Assembly: GCA_021442665.1 (NCBI GenBank)
Contig: JABUSQ010000019.1
Coordinates: 1-32,541, forward strand
Direction of reading: 5' to 3'
Length of the DNA: 32,541 nt
From: Oscillospiraceae bacterium
GTDB lineage: Bacteria > Bacillota > Clostridia > Oscillospirales > Oscillospiraceae
Positions 23,656 through 32,218 of this stretch are shown here, one piece after another; positions within the stretch are counted from its first letter, which is position 1, and every line of letters begins with the position of its first letter. The notes beneath the pieces are model-generated. The model did no database searches. It saw only the letters and a list, made by a program, of their open reading frames with translations, and was not told the origin of the DNA. The position numbers and the translations under genes are program-made.

Positions 23656-23674
23656 TTATTAAAAATGAAGTTGA

Positions 23675-23700
23675 GGGCGTGTCACAAATATGACACGCCC
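23675..23700 (+). terminator. Terminator after the HPr gene
   Basis: A perfect 10-bp stem GGGCGTGTCA/TGACACGCCC with a 6-nt loop, followed by TTATTCTT. The next gene starts 20 nt later with AAGGTG as ribosome site, so it depends on readthrough or a promoter I do not see. Confidence 0.87.
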
Positions 23701-23719
23701 TTATTCTTAAGGTGCTGTT

Positions 23720-24574
23720 ATGAAAAAGGAAAACATCGCAATAATTGAGATGCTTGCCTGCGCCGCATTATGGAGTATAGCGGGAATACTGATAAAGCTC
23801 ATTCCATGGAACAGCTTTGCTATAAGCGGCATTAGGAGTTTTTTTGCGGGTATAACCGTGCTCGTTTACATGGGCATAAAACGATATAAGATTGTCGTTA
23901 ACCGCAAGACCATTGCGGCAGGGCTTGTTATGGGGGCTCTGTATACGGTGTTTGTCGCCGCAAATAAGCTTACGACTGCGGCAAACGCCATAGTTCTTCA
24001 GTTTTCAGCGCCGCTGGATATTGTGATTTTCTCCGCCCTTATCTATAAGACAAAGATAAGAAGAAGGGATATAATAGCCGTAGTATTTACCATGCTGGGA
24101 ATATCGCTGTTCTTCTTCGACGGGCTGGAGGCAGGATACCTTGCGGGTAACTGCCTTTCTCTGCTGGCGGGTATGCTCATGGGTGCAATGTTCATGATAC
24201 TGGGCGATACCAAGGGCGAAGAACGCTATTCCGCAGTGCTCATGGGACAGATTACGGCATTTATTGTAGGTCTTCCGTTCCTGATTACGGATACTCCTTC
24301 CTTTACGGGCCTTCCTGTACTGTTCATTGTTGTTCTTGGTGTGGTTCAGCTCGGAATTCCTTTTATTCTCTATTCCAAAGCGGCAGATTACTGCCCGCCC
24401 CTTGCCTGTTGCCTTCTGGGTGCTGTTGAGCCACTGCTTAATCCCGTGTGGGTGCTGATTTTTGACGGAGAAAAGCCCGGAATATTTGCCCTGTTCGGCG
24501 GTATAATAGTTATCATATCGGTAACGGTATGGTGCGCTCTTGACGCAAAGAAAAAAGAGGAAAGTCATGCCTGA
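23720..24574 (+). CDS. EamA/DMT-family transporter
   Basis: 284 residues with about ten hydrophobic helices in two EamA repeats, the usual drug/metabolite transporter topology. The first repeat begins ACAALWSIAGILIKLIPW; the second contains CLLGAVEPLLNPVW, a common family block. The C terminus is charged (DAKKKEE), cytoplasmic. The substrate cannot be predicted. It overlaps uvrC by 8 nt, so it shares a transcript with the repair genes downstream. Confidence 0.87.
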   Translation: MKKENIAIIEMLACAALWSIAGILIKLIPWNSFAISGIRSFFAGITVLVYMGIKRYKIVVNRKTIAAGLVMGALYTVFVAANKLTTAANAIVLQFSAPLDIVIFSALIYKTKIRRRDIIAVVFTMLGISLFFFDGLEAGYLAGNCLSLLAGMLMGAMFMILGDTKGEERYSAVLMGQITAFIVGLPFLITDTPSFTGLPVLFIVVLGVVQLGIPFILYSKAADYCPPLACCLLGAVEPLLNPVWVLIFDGEKPGIFALFGGIIVIISVTVWCALDAKKKEESHA

Positions 24575-26378
24575 CACTCTGCTGAAAAAAGCAAATAATC
24601 TCCCGCAGCTTCCCGGAGTATACATCATGCTGGACGCTGCGGGTGAAGTTATTTATGTGGGCAAGGCAAAGAAACTGAAAAATCGGGTGACAAGCTATTT
24701 CAGAGGCGGCCATCCCCCAAAAGTGGAGGCCATGGTGCAGAAGGTTGCCGATTTCAGCGTCATAGTGGTGGATTCGGAGTTTGAGTCTCTTGTGCTTGAA
24801 AACTCGCTTATCAAGCAGCACCAGCCCCATTATAATATTCTTCTGAAGGATGACAAGGGATATCCGTTTATCAGAGTGGATACAGCAGAGGAATACCCAC
24901 ATTTTGAGCTTGCAAACAAAGTCCAAAAGGACGGAGCAAAATATTTCGGCCCGTTCGGCGGACGAAGCATGACAAAGGAGGTCATCGACGTTGTCTGCAA
25001 GGCTCTGCTTCTTCCGAACTGCGGCAAGCGTTTCCCCCGTGATATGGGCAAGTCAAGGCCATGCCTTAATCATCACATGGGTAACTGTCTTGCGTGGTGT
25101 TCAGGTGACAGAAGCAGGGAAGAATACCGCAGATTGACAGACGAGGCATGTATGATACTCGAAGGCAGAACCGATACACTTGTCGGCAATCTGATGAAAG
25201 AGATGGAACAGGCTGCGGAGGAACTCAGATTTGAGCAGGCAGCACAGCTCCGGGACAGAATAAGAGCTGTGCAGGGACTTTCAAACAAGCAGCGGGTAAT
25301 AGCCACAGCCTTTGCGGATACGGACGCAGTAGGCTTTGTGCGTGGAGTAAAGAGCTGCTTTGTGGTACTTCACTTTAACGGAGGCTCGCTTATCGGTAAA
25401 GACTATGAGCTGATAGCAGAACCCATGGAGCCCGATGGAGAGGCTGTTTCATCACTGGTTAGACAGTATTATGCACAAAGGGGGGGCTGTCCTAAGCACA
25501 TACTCATGCCCTTGGAAACGGAAGACAGAGAAGAACTTTCAAGGCTATTTACGGAAAGCTTCGGGCACAGGGTGTACGTGGAGCTGCCGGAGCGGGGCGA
25601 GCGGTTAAAGCTCGTTTCCAGGGCAAACCTCAACGCAAGGGAGGAAATACTCAGAGCCACTACCGTGCAGCAGAGAAGGACGGGCACGCTGGAGTGGCTG
25701 GAGAAGGCTCTTGAGCTTCCGGGCTATCCCGGCAGAATAGAGGCTTTCGATATTTCAAACCTCGGCGACACGGGCATAGTAGCGGCGATGACTGTGCATA
25801 AGGACGGCAGACCGATGAAAAAGGATTACAGAAAATTTCGCATAAGAGAGCTTGATGTGCGTGATGACTATGCCGGCATGTATCAGGCGGTCCTTCGCAG
25901 ATTCAAACGCTATAAGGACATGGACGAAAAGTTTGACAGTCTTCCCGACCTTCTCCTGATAGACGGAGGCTCTACCCATGCAGCAGTAGCTGAAAAGGCA
26001 CTCTCCGAGCTAGGCATAAGCCTGCCGGTCTTCGGTATGGTGAAGGATGAACGACACCGCACAAGGGCACTTGTCAGCGCTCAGGGAAGAGAGATAAGTA
26101 TAAACACGAATCAGGGGGCTTTTTCTCTTATCGGGCGTATACAGGAGGAGACTCACCGATTTGCAATAGAGTATCAGCGGTCGCTGCGAAACGAGAATTT
26201 CGCGTCTGAGCTTCAGAAAATACCGGGCATCGGAGAAAAAAGAAAAAACGAACTGCTGAAGCATTTTAAAACCATCAGGGCAATACGCACGGCAGAGGTC
26301 ACGGAGCTTCGTGCCGTTGTACCGGTGAATACCGCAAGGGCAATATATGATTACTATCATGGAGAGGCAGAGAAATGA
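24567..26378 (+). CDS. uvrC: Excinuclease ABC subunit UvrC
   Basis: 603 residues from the ATG at 24567, preceded by AGAGGAAAG; an ATG nine codons upstream lies in the transporter gene. In order: GIY-YIG nuclease (PGVYIMLDAAGEVIYVGKAK), a four-Cys region (CGKRF...PCLNHH...C..WC, about 151-177), a UVR motif that binds UvrB (FEQAAQLRDRI), an RNase-H-like 5' nuclease, and helix-hairpin-helix motifs at the end (IPGIGEKRKNELLKHF). UvrC makes the two incisions in nucleotide excision repair. uvrA and uvrB are elsewhere. Confidence 0.96.
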   Translation: MPDTLLKKANNLPQLPGVYIMLDAAGEVIYVGKAKKLKNRVTSYFRGGHPPKVEAMVQKVADFSVIVVDSEFESLVLENSLIKQHQPHYNILLKDDKGYPFIRVDTAEEYPHFELANKVQKDGAKYFGPFGGRSMTKEVIDVVCKALLLPNCGKRFPRDMGKSRPCLNHHMGNCLAWCSGDRSREEYRRLTDEACMILEGRTDTLVGNLMKEMEQAAEELRFEQAAQLRDRIRAVQGLSNKQRVIATAFADTDAVGFVRGVKSCFVVLHFNGGSLIGKDYELIAEPMEPDGEAVSSLVRQYYAQRGGCPKHILMPLETEDREELSRLFTESFGHRVYVELPERGERLKLVSRANLNAREEILRATTVQQRRTGTLEWLEKALELPGYPGRIEAFDISNLGDTGIVAAMTVHKDGRPMKKDYRKFRIRELDVRDDYAGMYQAVLRRFKRYKDMDEKFDSLPDLLLIDGGSTHAAVAEKALSELGISLPVFGMVKDERHRTRALVSAQGREISINTNQGAFSLIGRIQEETHRFAIEYQRSLRNENFASELQKIPGIGEKRKNELLKHFKTIRAIRTAEVTELRAVVPVNTARAIYDYYHGEAEK

Positions 26379-26917
26379 GAGTTATTACGGGAAAAGCCAG
26401 GGGCAGGAAGCTGAGAGAGCCGGCAAATTATGATATAAGACCAACCACAGATAATGTCAAGGAGTCAATATTCAATATCATACAGTTTGATATTGAGGGA
26501 CGCAGAGCTCTCGACCTTTTTGCGGGTACGGGTCAGCTCGGCATCGAGTGCATCAGCCGGGGAGCAAAGGAGGTAACCTTTGTGGATCAGAGCAGGGATG
26601 CGGTGGCACTTGTGAAGACCAATCTCAAGATTTGCGGCTTTGAAGCAAGGGTTGTCAATGACGACTCAATAGCCTTTTTAAAGCGTGGAGGCAGCTACGA
26701 TCTTATAATTTTAGACCCGCCTTATGCCTCGGAGCTGCTGGATAAATCGCTCGAGATAATCAATTCCGTTGACATCCTGTCGGAAGGTGGTATAATAATC
26801 TGTGAATCAGGTCGGGAAAAACCGATGCCGGATATGAAACCTCCTTATAAATGCAATAAAGAGTATGTTTACGGCAAGGTAAAACTCACCACATACAGCA
26901 GGGAGACCCAGAAATGA
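26375..26917 (+). CDS. rsmD: 16S rRNA (guanine966-N2)-methyltransferase
   Basis: 180 residues. SAM-binding LDLFAGTGQLGIE (46-58) and the catalytic DPPY identify an N2-guanine methyltransferase of the RsmD type; the N-terminal RVITGKARGRKL and RPTTDNVKESIFNI are family signatures. It modifies 16S rRNA in the small subunit. ATGA overlaps link it to uvrC upstream and coaD downstream; rsmD-coaD adjacency is common in bacteria. Confidence 0.95.
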   Translation: MRVITGKARGRKLREPANYDIRPTTDNVKESIFNIIQFDIEGRRALDLFAGTGQLGIECISRGAKEVTFVDQSRDAVALVKTNLKICGFEARVVNDDSIAFLKRGGSYDLIILDPPYASELLDKSLEIINSVDILSEGGIIICESGREKPMPDMKPPYKCNKEYVYGKVKLTTYSRETQK

Positions 26918-27405
26918 GAACAGCAATATGCCCCGGAAGCTTTGACCCTATAACTCTCGGCCATTTGAATATTATCAGAAGGGCGGCTAAAATTTTCGAC
27001 AAGGTAGTCGTCTGCGTAATGCTCAACTCCTCCAAAACCTCACCGATGTTCACAGCAGAAGAGAGAGTGGAGATGGTAAAGAAGGTTGTTGCGCGTTTCC
27101 CGAACGTAGCCGTTGAAACTGCGGGAGGTCTGCTTGCCGAGCACGCAAAGGTTTATGAGAATCCTACTATAATCAAGGGACTGAGGGCCGCATCCGATTT
27201 TGAATATGAATTCCAGATGGATATCATAAATAAAAAAATTAACCCTCAGCTTGAAACCATGTATCTGACATCAAATGAAAAATACACCTTTCTCAGTTCC
27301 TCGGCTGTTCGTGAAATGGCGAAATACGGTGTTGATTTGAGGGATTTTGTGCCCTGTGAGATCATTGATGATGTGAAGAAGAGATCTGAAATGTATTTCA
27401 AGTAA
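26914..27405 (+). CDS. coaD: Pantetheine-phosphate adenylyltransferase
   Basis: 163 residues. PGSFDPITLGHLNII (7-21) holds the nucleotidyltransferase TxGH motif, and SSSAVREMAKYG is the second active-site block; GLRAASDFEYEFQM is CoaD-specific. It transfers AMP from ATP to 4'-phosphopantetheine, the penultimate step of coenzyme A synthesis. Coupled to rsmD by ATGA. Confidence 0.97.
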   Translation: MRTAICPGSFDPITLGHLNIIRRAAKIFDKVVVCVMLNSSKTSPMFTAEERVEMVKKVVARFPNVAVETAGGLLAEHAKVYENPTIIKGLRAASDFEYEFQMDIINKKINPQLETMYLTSNEKYTFLSSSAVREMAKYGVDLRDFVPCEIIDDVKKRSEMYFK

Positions 27406-27447
27406 GCCATATTGCATATAAATTACATACTGAATGGAGAGAAAATT

Positions 27448-27990
27448 ATGAGCGAAGAAAAGAGCCTTACCGCAGTGATGGATATGATCGAATCACTCTA
27501 CACCGCCGTATCCGAGGCATGGGGTGTTCCTCTTGGCAATGACAAGTGCATAATCGAGCGTGAAGTAATGCTCAAGACCCTGAACGACATCAAGGCAGCA
27601 CTTCCTTCCGAGCTTTCCGAGGCAAAGCGCCTTGTCTCCGCCCGTGATGAGTTTATCGGCAACGCCAAGCGTGAAGCGGAGTCCATCCGAAAGAACGCTG
27701 AAGATACTGCCCGCTCCATGATAGAAAAGCAGGAGATTGTCAGAGTTGCAAAGGCTCAGAGTGCGGAGATGGTGGCAAATGCCGAGTACAAATCCAAAGA
27801 ACTCCGCAGAGTCGCCAGCGAATATGTAGATGATATTCTCCGCCGTACGGAGGAAACCGTAGCTGAAGCGCTGAAGGCTGTAAATCAGTCCAGAGCGAGC
27901 TTCAGAACTCTGGCAGGCGCCGCAGCGGCGTCAGATGATAAGACAACGGAAAACGCAGACGAAGAGAACTCAGCCGCAGACGATGAGTAA
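27448..27990 (+). CDS. Coiled-coil protein of unknown function, ATP-synthase-b/DivIVA-like
   Basis: 180 residues from the ATG at 27448 (TGGAGAG upstream). The region about 40-150 is strongly helical and charged with few Gly/Pro, a probable long coiled coil (for example FIGNAKREAESIRKNAEDTA). The C-terminal ~30 residues are Ala/Asp/Glu-rich and likely disordered. Similar proteins beside coaD in Clostridia are often annotated as ATPase or DivIVA-like, but there is no ATP-binding motif. It precedes the mraZ cluster and could be a scaffold in growth or division; that is only a guess from position. Confidence 0.72.
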   Translation: MSEEKSLTAVMDMIESLYTAVSEAWGVPLGNDKCIIEREVMLKTLNDIKAALPSELSEAKRLVSARDEFIGNAKREAESIRKNAEDTARSMIEKQEIVRVAKAQSAEMVANAEYKSKELRRVASEYVDDILRRTEETVAEALKAVNQSRASFRTLAGAAAASDDKTTENADEENSAADDE

Positions 27991-28021
27991 TTGTTGGTGT
28001 ATATGGTGTATATATTATATT

Positions 28022-28055
28022 AAAAATAAAAGAGCCCGAGGGCTCTTTTATTTTT
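28022..28055 (+). terminator. Terminator before the mraZ cluster
   Basis: A 15-bp stem AAAAATAAAAGAGCC/GGCTCTTTTATTTTT with a CGAG tetraloop, followed by more T. It separates the coaD transcript from mraZ and is symmetrical enough to act on both strands. Confidence 0.92.
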
Positions 28056-28073
28056 ATTTCTGTCAAAAAGTGC

Positions 28074-28102
28074 TTGATTTTTCACCTGCATATAACTATA
28101 AT
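28074..28102 (+). promoter_or_regulatory. Promoter of mraZ-rsmH
   Basis: TTGATT (28074-28079), 17 bp, TATAAT (28097-28102). The expected start, about 28109, sits immediately before the MraZ-type boxes. Confidence 0.82.
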
Positions 28103-28109
28103 TAAACCA

Positions 28110-28146
28110 AAGTGGTGAATTGTGGTGGAAAAAACCACAAAAGTGG
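28110..28146 (+). promoter_or_regulatory. Phased GTGG boxes, likely MraZ operator
   Basis: GTGG occurs at 28112, 28122 and 28143: steps of 10 and 21 bp, so all three face the same side of the helix. The outer boxes read AAAGTGG, as in known MraZ targets. They cover the transcription start to the ribosome site; the last box overlaps GGAGGTG (28145-28151). Autorepression by MraZ is the simplest reading. TTGTGGT/ACCACAA also forms an inverted repeat here. Confidence 0.7.
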
Positions 28147-28158
28147 AGGTGAAACACC

Positions 28159-28575
28159 GTGACAGGCGAATACAGGCACAGCCTTGACAATAAGGGCAGA
28201 CTGTTTATCCCCGCAAAGCTGAGGGAAGAGCTGGGTGAGGTGTTTTACCTTACCATAGCCGTGGACAAGTGCCTTTCAGCCTATAGTGAGGAGAGCTGGA
28301 GAAAATTCTCCGCCAGGGTGGAAGAGATGAGCTATATAAAGCAGCGAAAAATGCGCCCGCTCTTCGCCTATGCCGCAAAATGTGAGCTTGACAGTCAGGG
28401 CCGGATAATAATCCCGTCTCATCTGCGCGAATATGCCGGATTAATAAAAAACGTCACCGTTGTGGGCTGTAATAACCATGCCGAGCTTTGGGATGAGGAT
28501 TGCTGGGCAGAGGTTCACTCCCTTGAGATAACACCGGAAAATATTGCCTCCGTTATGGAAGAACTGGAGTTCTGA
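28159..28575 (+). CDS. mraZ: Transcriptional regulator MraZ
   Basis: 138 residues, starting GTG eight nt after GGAGGTG. It has two AbrB-like repeats with the conserved D-x-(K/Q)-GR-x2-IP core: DNKGRLFIPAKLRE (10-23) and DSQGRIIIPSHLRE (78-91). MraZ forms ring-shaped oligomers and represses its own division/cell-wall operon by binding repeated GTG-type boxes, which are present just upstream. The gene starts the cluster, and rsmH follows after 1 nt. Confidence 0.96.
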   Translation: MTGEYRHSLDNKGRLFIPAKLREELGEVFYLTIAVDKCLSAYSEESWRKFSARVEEMSYIKQRKMRPLFAYAAKCELDSQGRIIIPSHLREYAGLIKNVTVVGCNNHAELWDEDCWAEVHSLEITPENIASVMEELEF

Positions 28576-28576
28576 T

Positions 28577-29512
28577 ATGAACCAAGCCGGACATGTATCC
28601 GTTTTGCTGGATGAATGCATTGATAATCTGAATATAAAGCCCGACGGCATATATGTTGACGGAACTCTGGGCATGGGGGGACACTCGGAGCAGATACTTA
28701 TGCGACTGACTACCGGGCGTCTTATAGGCATTGACCGTGACCCCAGTGCAATTGAGCGTGCGGGAAAACGCCTCGAACAGTACGGGGACAGGTTAACTCT
28801 AGTTCACCGAAATTTCAGCGAGGTGGCAGATGTTCTTGATGAGCTCGGCATAGACGGCGTTGACGGAATGCTGTTTGACCTCGGAGTATCATCACCGCAG
28901 CTTGATGAAACAGAGCGGGGTTTTTCGTATATGAATGATGCACCGCTGGATATGCGGATGGACAACACAAGCGCATTTACTGCGTGGAATGTTGTGAACG
29001 AATGGCCAGAAGAAGAGTTGCTGCGCATCCTGCGTGACTACGGTGAAGAGAGATACGCACGCCGCATAGCATCGAGGATAGCGGAAAGAAGAGCTGAAAA
29101 GCCGCTGGAAACTACCCTTGAACTGGTTGATGTAATTAAATCTGCCATGCCTGCCGCCGCACTCAGGGAAAAGCAGCATCCTGCGAAGAGAAGCTTTCAG
29201 GCAATAAGAATAGCTGTAAACGATGAGCTGGGAGCGGTTGCTGAGATGATGAAGACCGCACCGGATAAGCTAAATAAGGGCGGAAGGCTCTGCGTAATCA
29301 GCTTCCACTCCCTCGAGGACAGGATTGTAAAAACCTCCATAGCCGCAAGAGAAAACGGATGTACCTGCCCCAGAGAGGCACCGATATGCGTCTGCGGCTT
29401 CGTGCAGACGCTGAAGAACGTACACAGAAAGCCCGTTACTCCGGGAGAGGATGAGCTTAAGGAAAACCCAAGGTCAAGAAGCGCAAAGCTTCGTGTAGCC
29501 GAGAAGGTGTAA
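28577..29512 (+). CDS. rsmH: 16S rRNA (cytosine1402-N4)-methyltransferase
   Basis: 311 residues from the ATG at 28577, with GGAG in the end of mraZ. SAM-binding YVDGTLGMGGHSEQIL (26-41), GIDRDPSAIE, FDLGVSSPQLDE, KRSFQAIRIAVN and ISFHSLEDRIVK follow in family order. It methylates C1402 in the decoding centre. A four-Cys stretch with CTCPREAPICVCG near the end is also usual. It ends in a 206-nt gap with hairpins, instead of leading directly to ftsL as in many Firmicutes. Confidence 0.96.
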   Translation: MNQAGHVSVLLDECIDNLNIKPDGIYVDGTLGMGGHSEQILMRLTTGRLIGIDRDPSAIERAGKRLEQYGDRLTLVHRNFSEVADVLDELGIDGVDGMLFDLGVSSPQLDETERGFSYMNDAPLDMRMDNTSAFTAWNVVNEWPEEELLRILRDYGEERYARRIASRIAERRAEKPLETTLELVDVIKSAMPAAALREKQHPAKRSFQAIRIAVNDELGAVAEMMKTAPDKLNKGGRLCVISFHSLEDRIVKTSIAARENGCTCPREAPICVCGFVQTLKNVHRKPVTPGEDELKENPRSRSAKLRVAEKV

Positions 29513-29563
29513 ATTAATGCCATCGTAAATATATGCAAAAGGTAATATGGCGAAATAATCATA

Positions 29564-29626
29564 GCCGCACACTGATTCTGATGCCGGTGTGCGGCAATCT
29601 TGCGTTTACAGCAATAACCGCAAGAT
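29564..29626 (+). other. Two tandem hairpins between rsmH and murE
   Basis: GCCGCACAC (29564-29572) pairs with GTGTGCGGC (29587-29595), 9 bp. ATCTTGCG (29597-29604) pairs with CGCAAGAT (29619-29626), 8 bp. Neither has a clean T tail, so they are poor intrinsic terminators. They may be an mRNA 3'-end or processing structure, or a Rho-independent site of unusual type. Confidence 0.5.
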
Positions 29627-29639
29627 GTAAAAGTGGTTC

Positions 29640-29668
29640 TTGATGATAATGGCAATACGGTGTATAAT
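29640..29668 (+). promoter_or_regulatory. Promoter of murE-mraY-murG
   Basis: TTGATG (29640-29645), 17 bp, TATAAT (29663-29668). It lies 50 nt upstream of murE and separates its transcription from mraZ-rsmH control. Confidence 0.77.
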
Positions 29669-29718
29669 AAATATTCACAACGTGCTGCCGGGGAGATATT
29701 TAGAAAAGGAATGAGTTT

Positions 29719-31173
29719 ATGAAGCTGAAGGAACTTATCAAAAATCTTGAGGTGCTTGAGCTGCACGCCGACCCCGAAACTGAAATAGGAGGAGTCAGCT
29801 ACGATTCAAGATGTACAAAGCGGGGAGATGCCTTCTTTGCCGTGGTCGGATTTGAGTCCGACGGTCACAGATTTATTTCTGCGGCGGCGGACATGGGTGC
29901 GACCGTGGTGATATGCCAGATTGCACCTGAAAACGCAATACCCTACGTCATAGTTAAGGACAGCAGGCTTGCACTTGCAATTGCCAGCCGTGATTTTTAT
30001 GGAGCTCCCGCAGAACATATGAAGATAATCGGCGTCACGGGTACCAACGGGAAGACCACTACCACCTATTTGCTGAAGCATATGCTGGAGACTAAGCTGG
30101 GAGCAAAGGTCGGACTTATCGGCACCAACGGCAATATGATAGGGCAGGAGCATATCCATTCCGAACGCACAACGCCCGAAAGCTGTGAACTGCAGAGCCT
30201 CTTCCGCAGTATGCTGGATGCCGGCTGCAGCTACGTTGTAATGGAGGTATCCTCCCATTCTCTGCAGCTTGACCGGGTGGCCGGAGTTGCTTTTGATATC
30301 GGAGTATTCACAAATCTAACTCAGGATCACCTCGATTTCCATAAGACCATGGAGGAATATGCCCGGGCAAAGGCGAGACTGTTCTCCATGTGCAGATGCG
30401 GATGCTTAAATATGGATGACAAGTGGTTTGAGACAATGAAGATTAACGCAGAATGCGATGTGTTTACATTCTCTGCATCAGATAAGAATGCATCTCTGCG
30501 AGCGAAAAACATAAAACTGTCCGCATCAGCGGTCAGCTTCGATGCTGTTGCCGGTGACGAGAGAGCGGAGATAAGGCTTGCAATTCCCGGACAGTTCTCT
30601 GTTTACAATGCACTGGGCGTGATTGCCTGCGGACTGAATCTGGGGCTGAGTCTCTACGACTGTGCAGAGGCACTGGCAGACGCAAAGGGCGTTAAAGGAA
30701 GAATGGAGGTTGTCCCCACCGACGGTAATTACACCATTCTGATAGACTATGCCCACACTCCCGACGCACTTGAAAATGCGCTGAAGGCACTGAAAAGCAC
30801 AGGGCAGGGCAGAGTTGTGGCCCTCTTTGGCTGCGGAGGAGACCGTGACAGAACAAAACGTCCAATCATGGGCACAATAGCCTCGGAAAATGCGGACTTT
30901 ACCATCGTCACCAGCGACAATCCACGTACCGAGGAACCTGATGCTATAATAAATGACATTATTGCGGGGATGCAGAACAGCGCCGCACCCTATACAGTCA
31001 TCTGCGACAGGGCCGAGGCCATCCGCTGGGCGATTGACAACCATATGGAGAATGATGTAATATTACTAGCCGGCAAGGGACACGAGGATTATCAGGTTGT
31101 CGGACATGAAAAGCATCATATGGACGAGCGGGAGATAGTCGCAGAACACATAGAGAAGAGGAAGAATAGATGA
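29719..31173 (+). CDS. murE: UDP-N-acetylmuramoyl-L-alanyl-D-glutamate-2,6-diaminopimelate ligase
   Basis: 484 residues. ATP loop VTGTNGKTTT (106-115), the UDP-MurNAc dipeptide block RTTPES (150-155), the carbamylated-lysine motif AKARLF (Lys218), NLTQDHLDFH and DYAHTPD. DNPRTEEP (400-407) is the specificity motif of enzymes adding meso-diaminopimelate; lysine-adding MurE proteins differ here. The cell wall is therefore probably of the mDAP type. It has its own promoter, and mraY follows through an ATGA overlap. Confidence 0.96.
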   Translation: MKLKELIKNLEVLELHADPETEIGGVSYDSRCTKRGDAFFAVVGFESDGHRFISAAADMGATVVICQIAPENAIPYVIVKDSRLALAIASRDFYGAPAEHMKIIGVTGTNGKTTTTYLLKHMLETKLGAKVGLIGTNGNMIGQEHIHSERTTPESCELQSLFRSMLDAGCSYVVMEVSSHSLQLDRVAGVAFDIGVFTNLTQDHLDFHKTMEEYARAKARLFSMCRCGCLNMDDKWFETMKINAECDVFTFSASDKNASLRAKNIKLSASAVSFDAVAGDERAEIRLAIPGQFSVYNALGVIACGLNLGLSLYDCAEALADAKGVKGRMEVVPTDGNYTILIDYAHTPDALENALKALKSTGQGRVVALFGCGGDRDRTKRPIMGTIASENADFTIVTSDNPRTEEPDAIINDIIAGMQNSAAPYTVICDRAEAIRWAIDNHMENDVILLAGKGHEDYQVVGHEKHHMDEREIVAEHIEKRKNR

Positions 31174-32177
31174 CTCTTAAAATGACAGTTGCATTCGTTC
31201 TGGCTTTTATGGTTGCAGTTATAGTAGGCAGACCTTACATCACATGGCTGCGCAAAATGAAGGCCGGGCAGGAGATAAAGGAAATAGGCCCCAAATGGCA
31301 CGCCTCCAAGGCGGGAACACCCACAATGGGAGGCTTTATTTTCATTGCCGGCTGCATAGTGGTGTGCCTGACAACAGGTACGTCTCTGGCGCTTAAGGGG
31401 GATTACAGACACCTTTTCGTGCTGCTCTTTGCCCTTATTTTCGGCGCTATCGGATTTCTTGATGACTGGGAAAAGCTACGCAAAAAGCAAAATACGGGGC
31501 TGTCCGCAAAGGCTAAGTTTCTGCTCCAGCTTTTTGCTTCAATAGTGTTCATTTTCTTTATGCGCAGAATGGGCTACATTAGGACGGGCCTCTACATTCC
31601 CTTCTGGAATTTTGAAGTGCATATACCCGAGGTGCTTTATCTTATCTTTGCGGCCTTCGTTATTGTCGGTACGGTGAACGCCGTGAATATTACCGACGGC
31701 GTTGACGGTCTTGCAAGCGGAACAAGCCTTCCCGTGTGCCTGTTCTTCGTATTTGTGACCTTCAGATGGGGCGAGGCCTATCTTGCACCGGGCATATTTG
31801 CATCTGCTCTGTTGGGCGGACTCATAGGCTTTCTCGTGTATAACTTCCACCCCGCAAAGTGCTTTATGGGAGACACGGGCTCACTGTTCTTAGGAGGAGC
31901 AATATCCGCACTTGCTTTCACCTACGACATGCCATTGATCCTCGTAACTCTCGGTATCGTTTTTATCTGGGAAACACTCTCCGATATCATTCAGGTCAGC
32001 TACTTTAAACTCACCCACGGTAAACGGGTTTTCAAAATGGCTCCATTCCATCACCACCTTGAAATGGGCGGCTGGACGGGGAAAAAGTGGAAGGAAACAG
32101 AACTGTTCTGCCTTTTCACAGGAGTATCGCTTGTATTTGCAATTATTTCATTCCTGGGCGTGTATAATCGTTTCTGA
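31170..32177 (+). CDS. mraY: Phospho-N-acetylmuramoyl-pentapeptide-transferase
   Basis: 335 residues, about ten membrane helices. Family sites: KAGTPTMGG (47-55), FLDDW (96-100), NAVNITDGVDGLA (170-182), FMGDTGSLFLGG (232-243) and the HHH motif PFHHHLE (292-298). It transfers phospho-MurNAc-pentapeptide to undecaprenyl phosphate, making lipid I at the inner leaflet. It overlaps murE by ATGA, and murG follows 41 nt later, with no murD or ftsW in between. A small CCCGC/GCGGG hairpin lies in that gap. Confidence 0.97.
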   Translation: MTLKMTVAFVLAFMVAVIVGRPYITWLRKMKAGQEIKEIGPKWHASKAGTPTMGGFIFIAGCIVVCLTTGTSLALKGDYRHLFVLLFALIFGAIGFLDDWEKLRKKQNTGLSAKAKFLLQLFASIVFIFFMRRMGYIRTGLYIPFWNFEVHIPEVLYLIFAAFVIVGTVNAVNITDGVDGLASGTSLPVCLFFVFVTFRWGEAYLAPGIFASALLGGLIGFLVYNFHPAKCFMGDTGSLFLGGAISALAFTYDMPLILVTLGIVFIWETLSDIIQVSYFKLTHGKRVFKMAPFHHHLEMGGWTGKKWKETELFCLFTGVSLVFAIISFLGVYNRF

Positions 32178-32218
32178 CATAACCCGCGGCAAGGGCGGGC
32201 TGAATCGGAGGAAAATCA

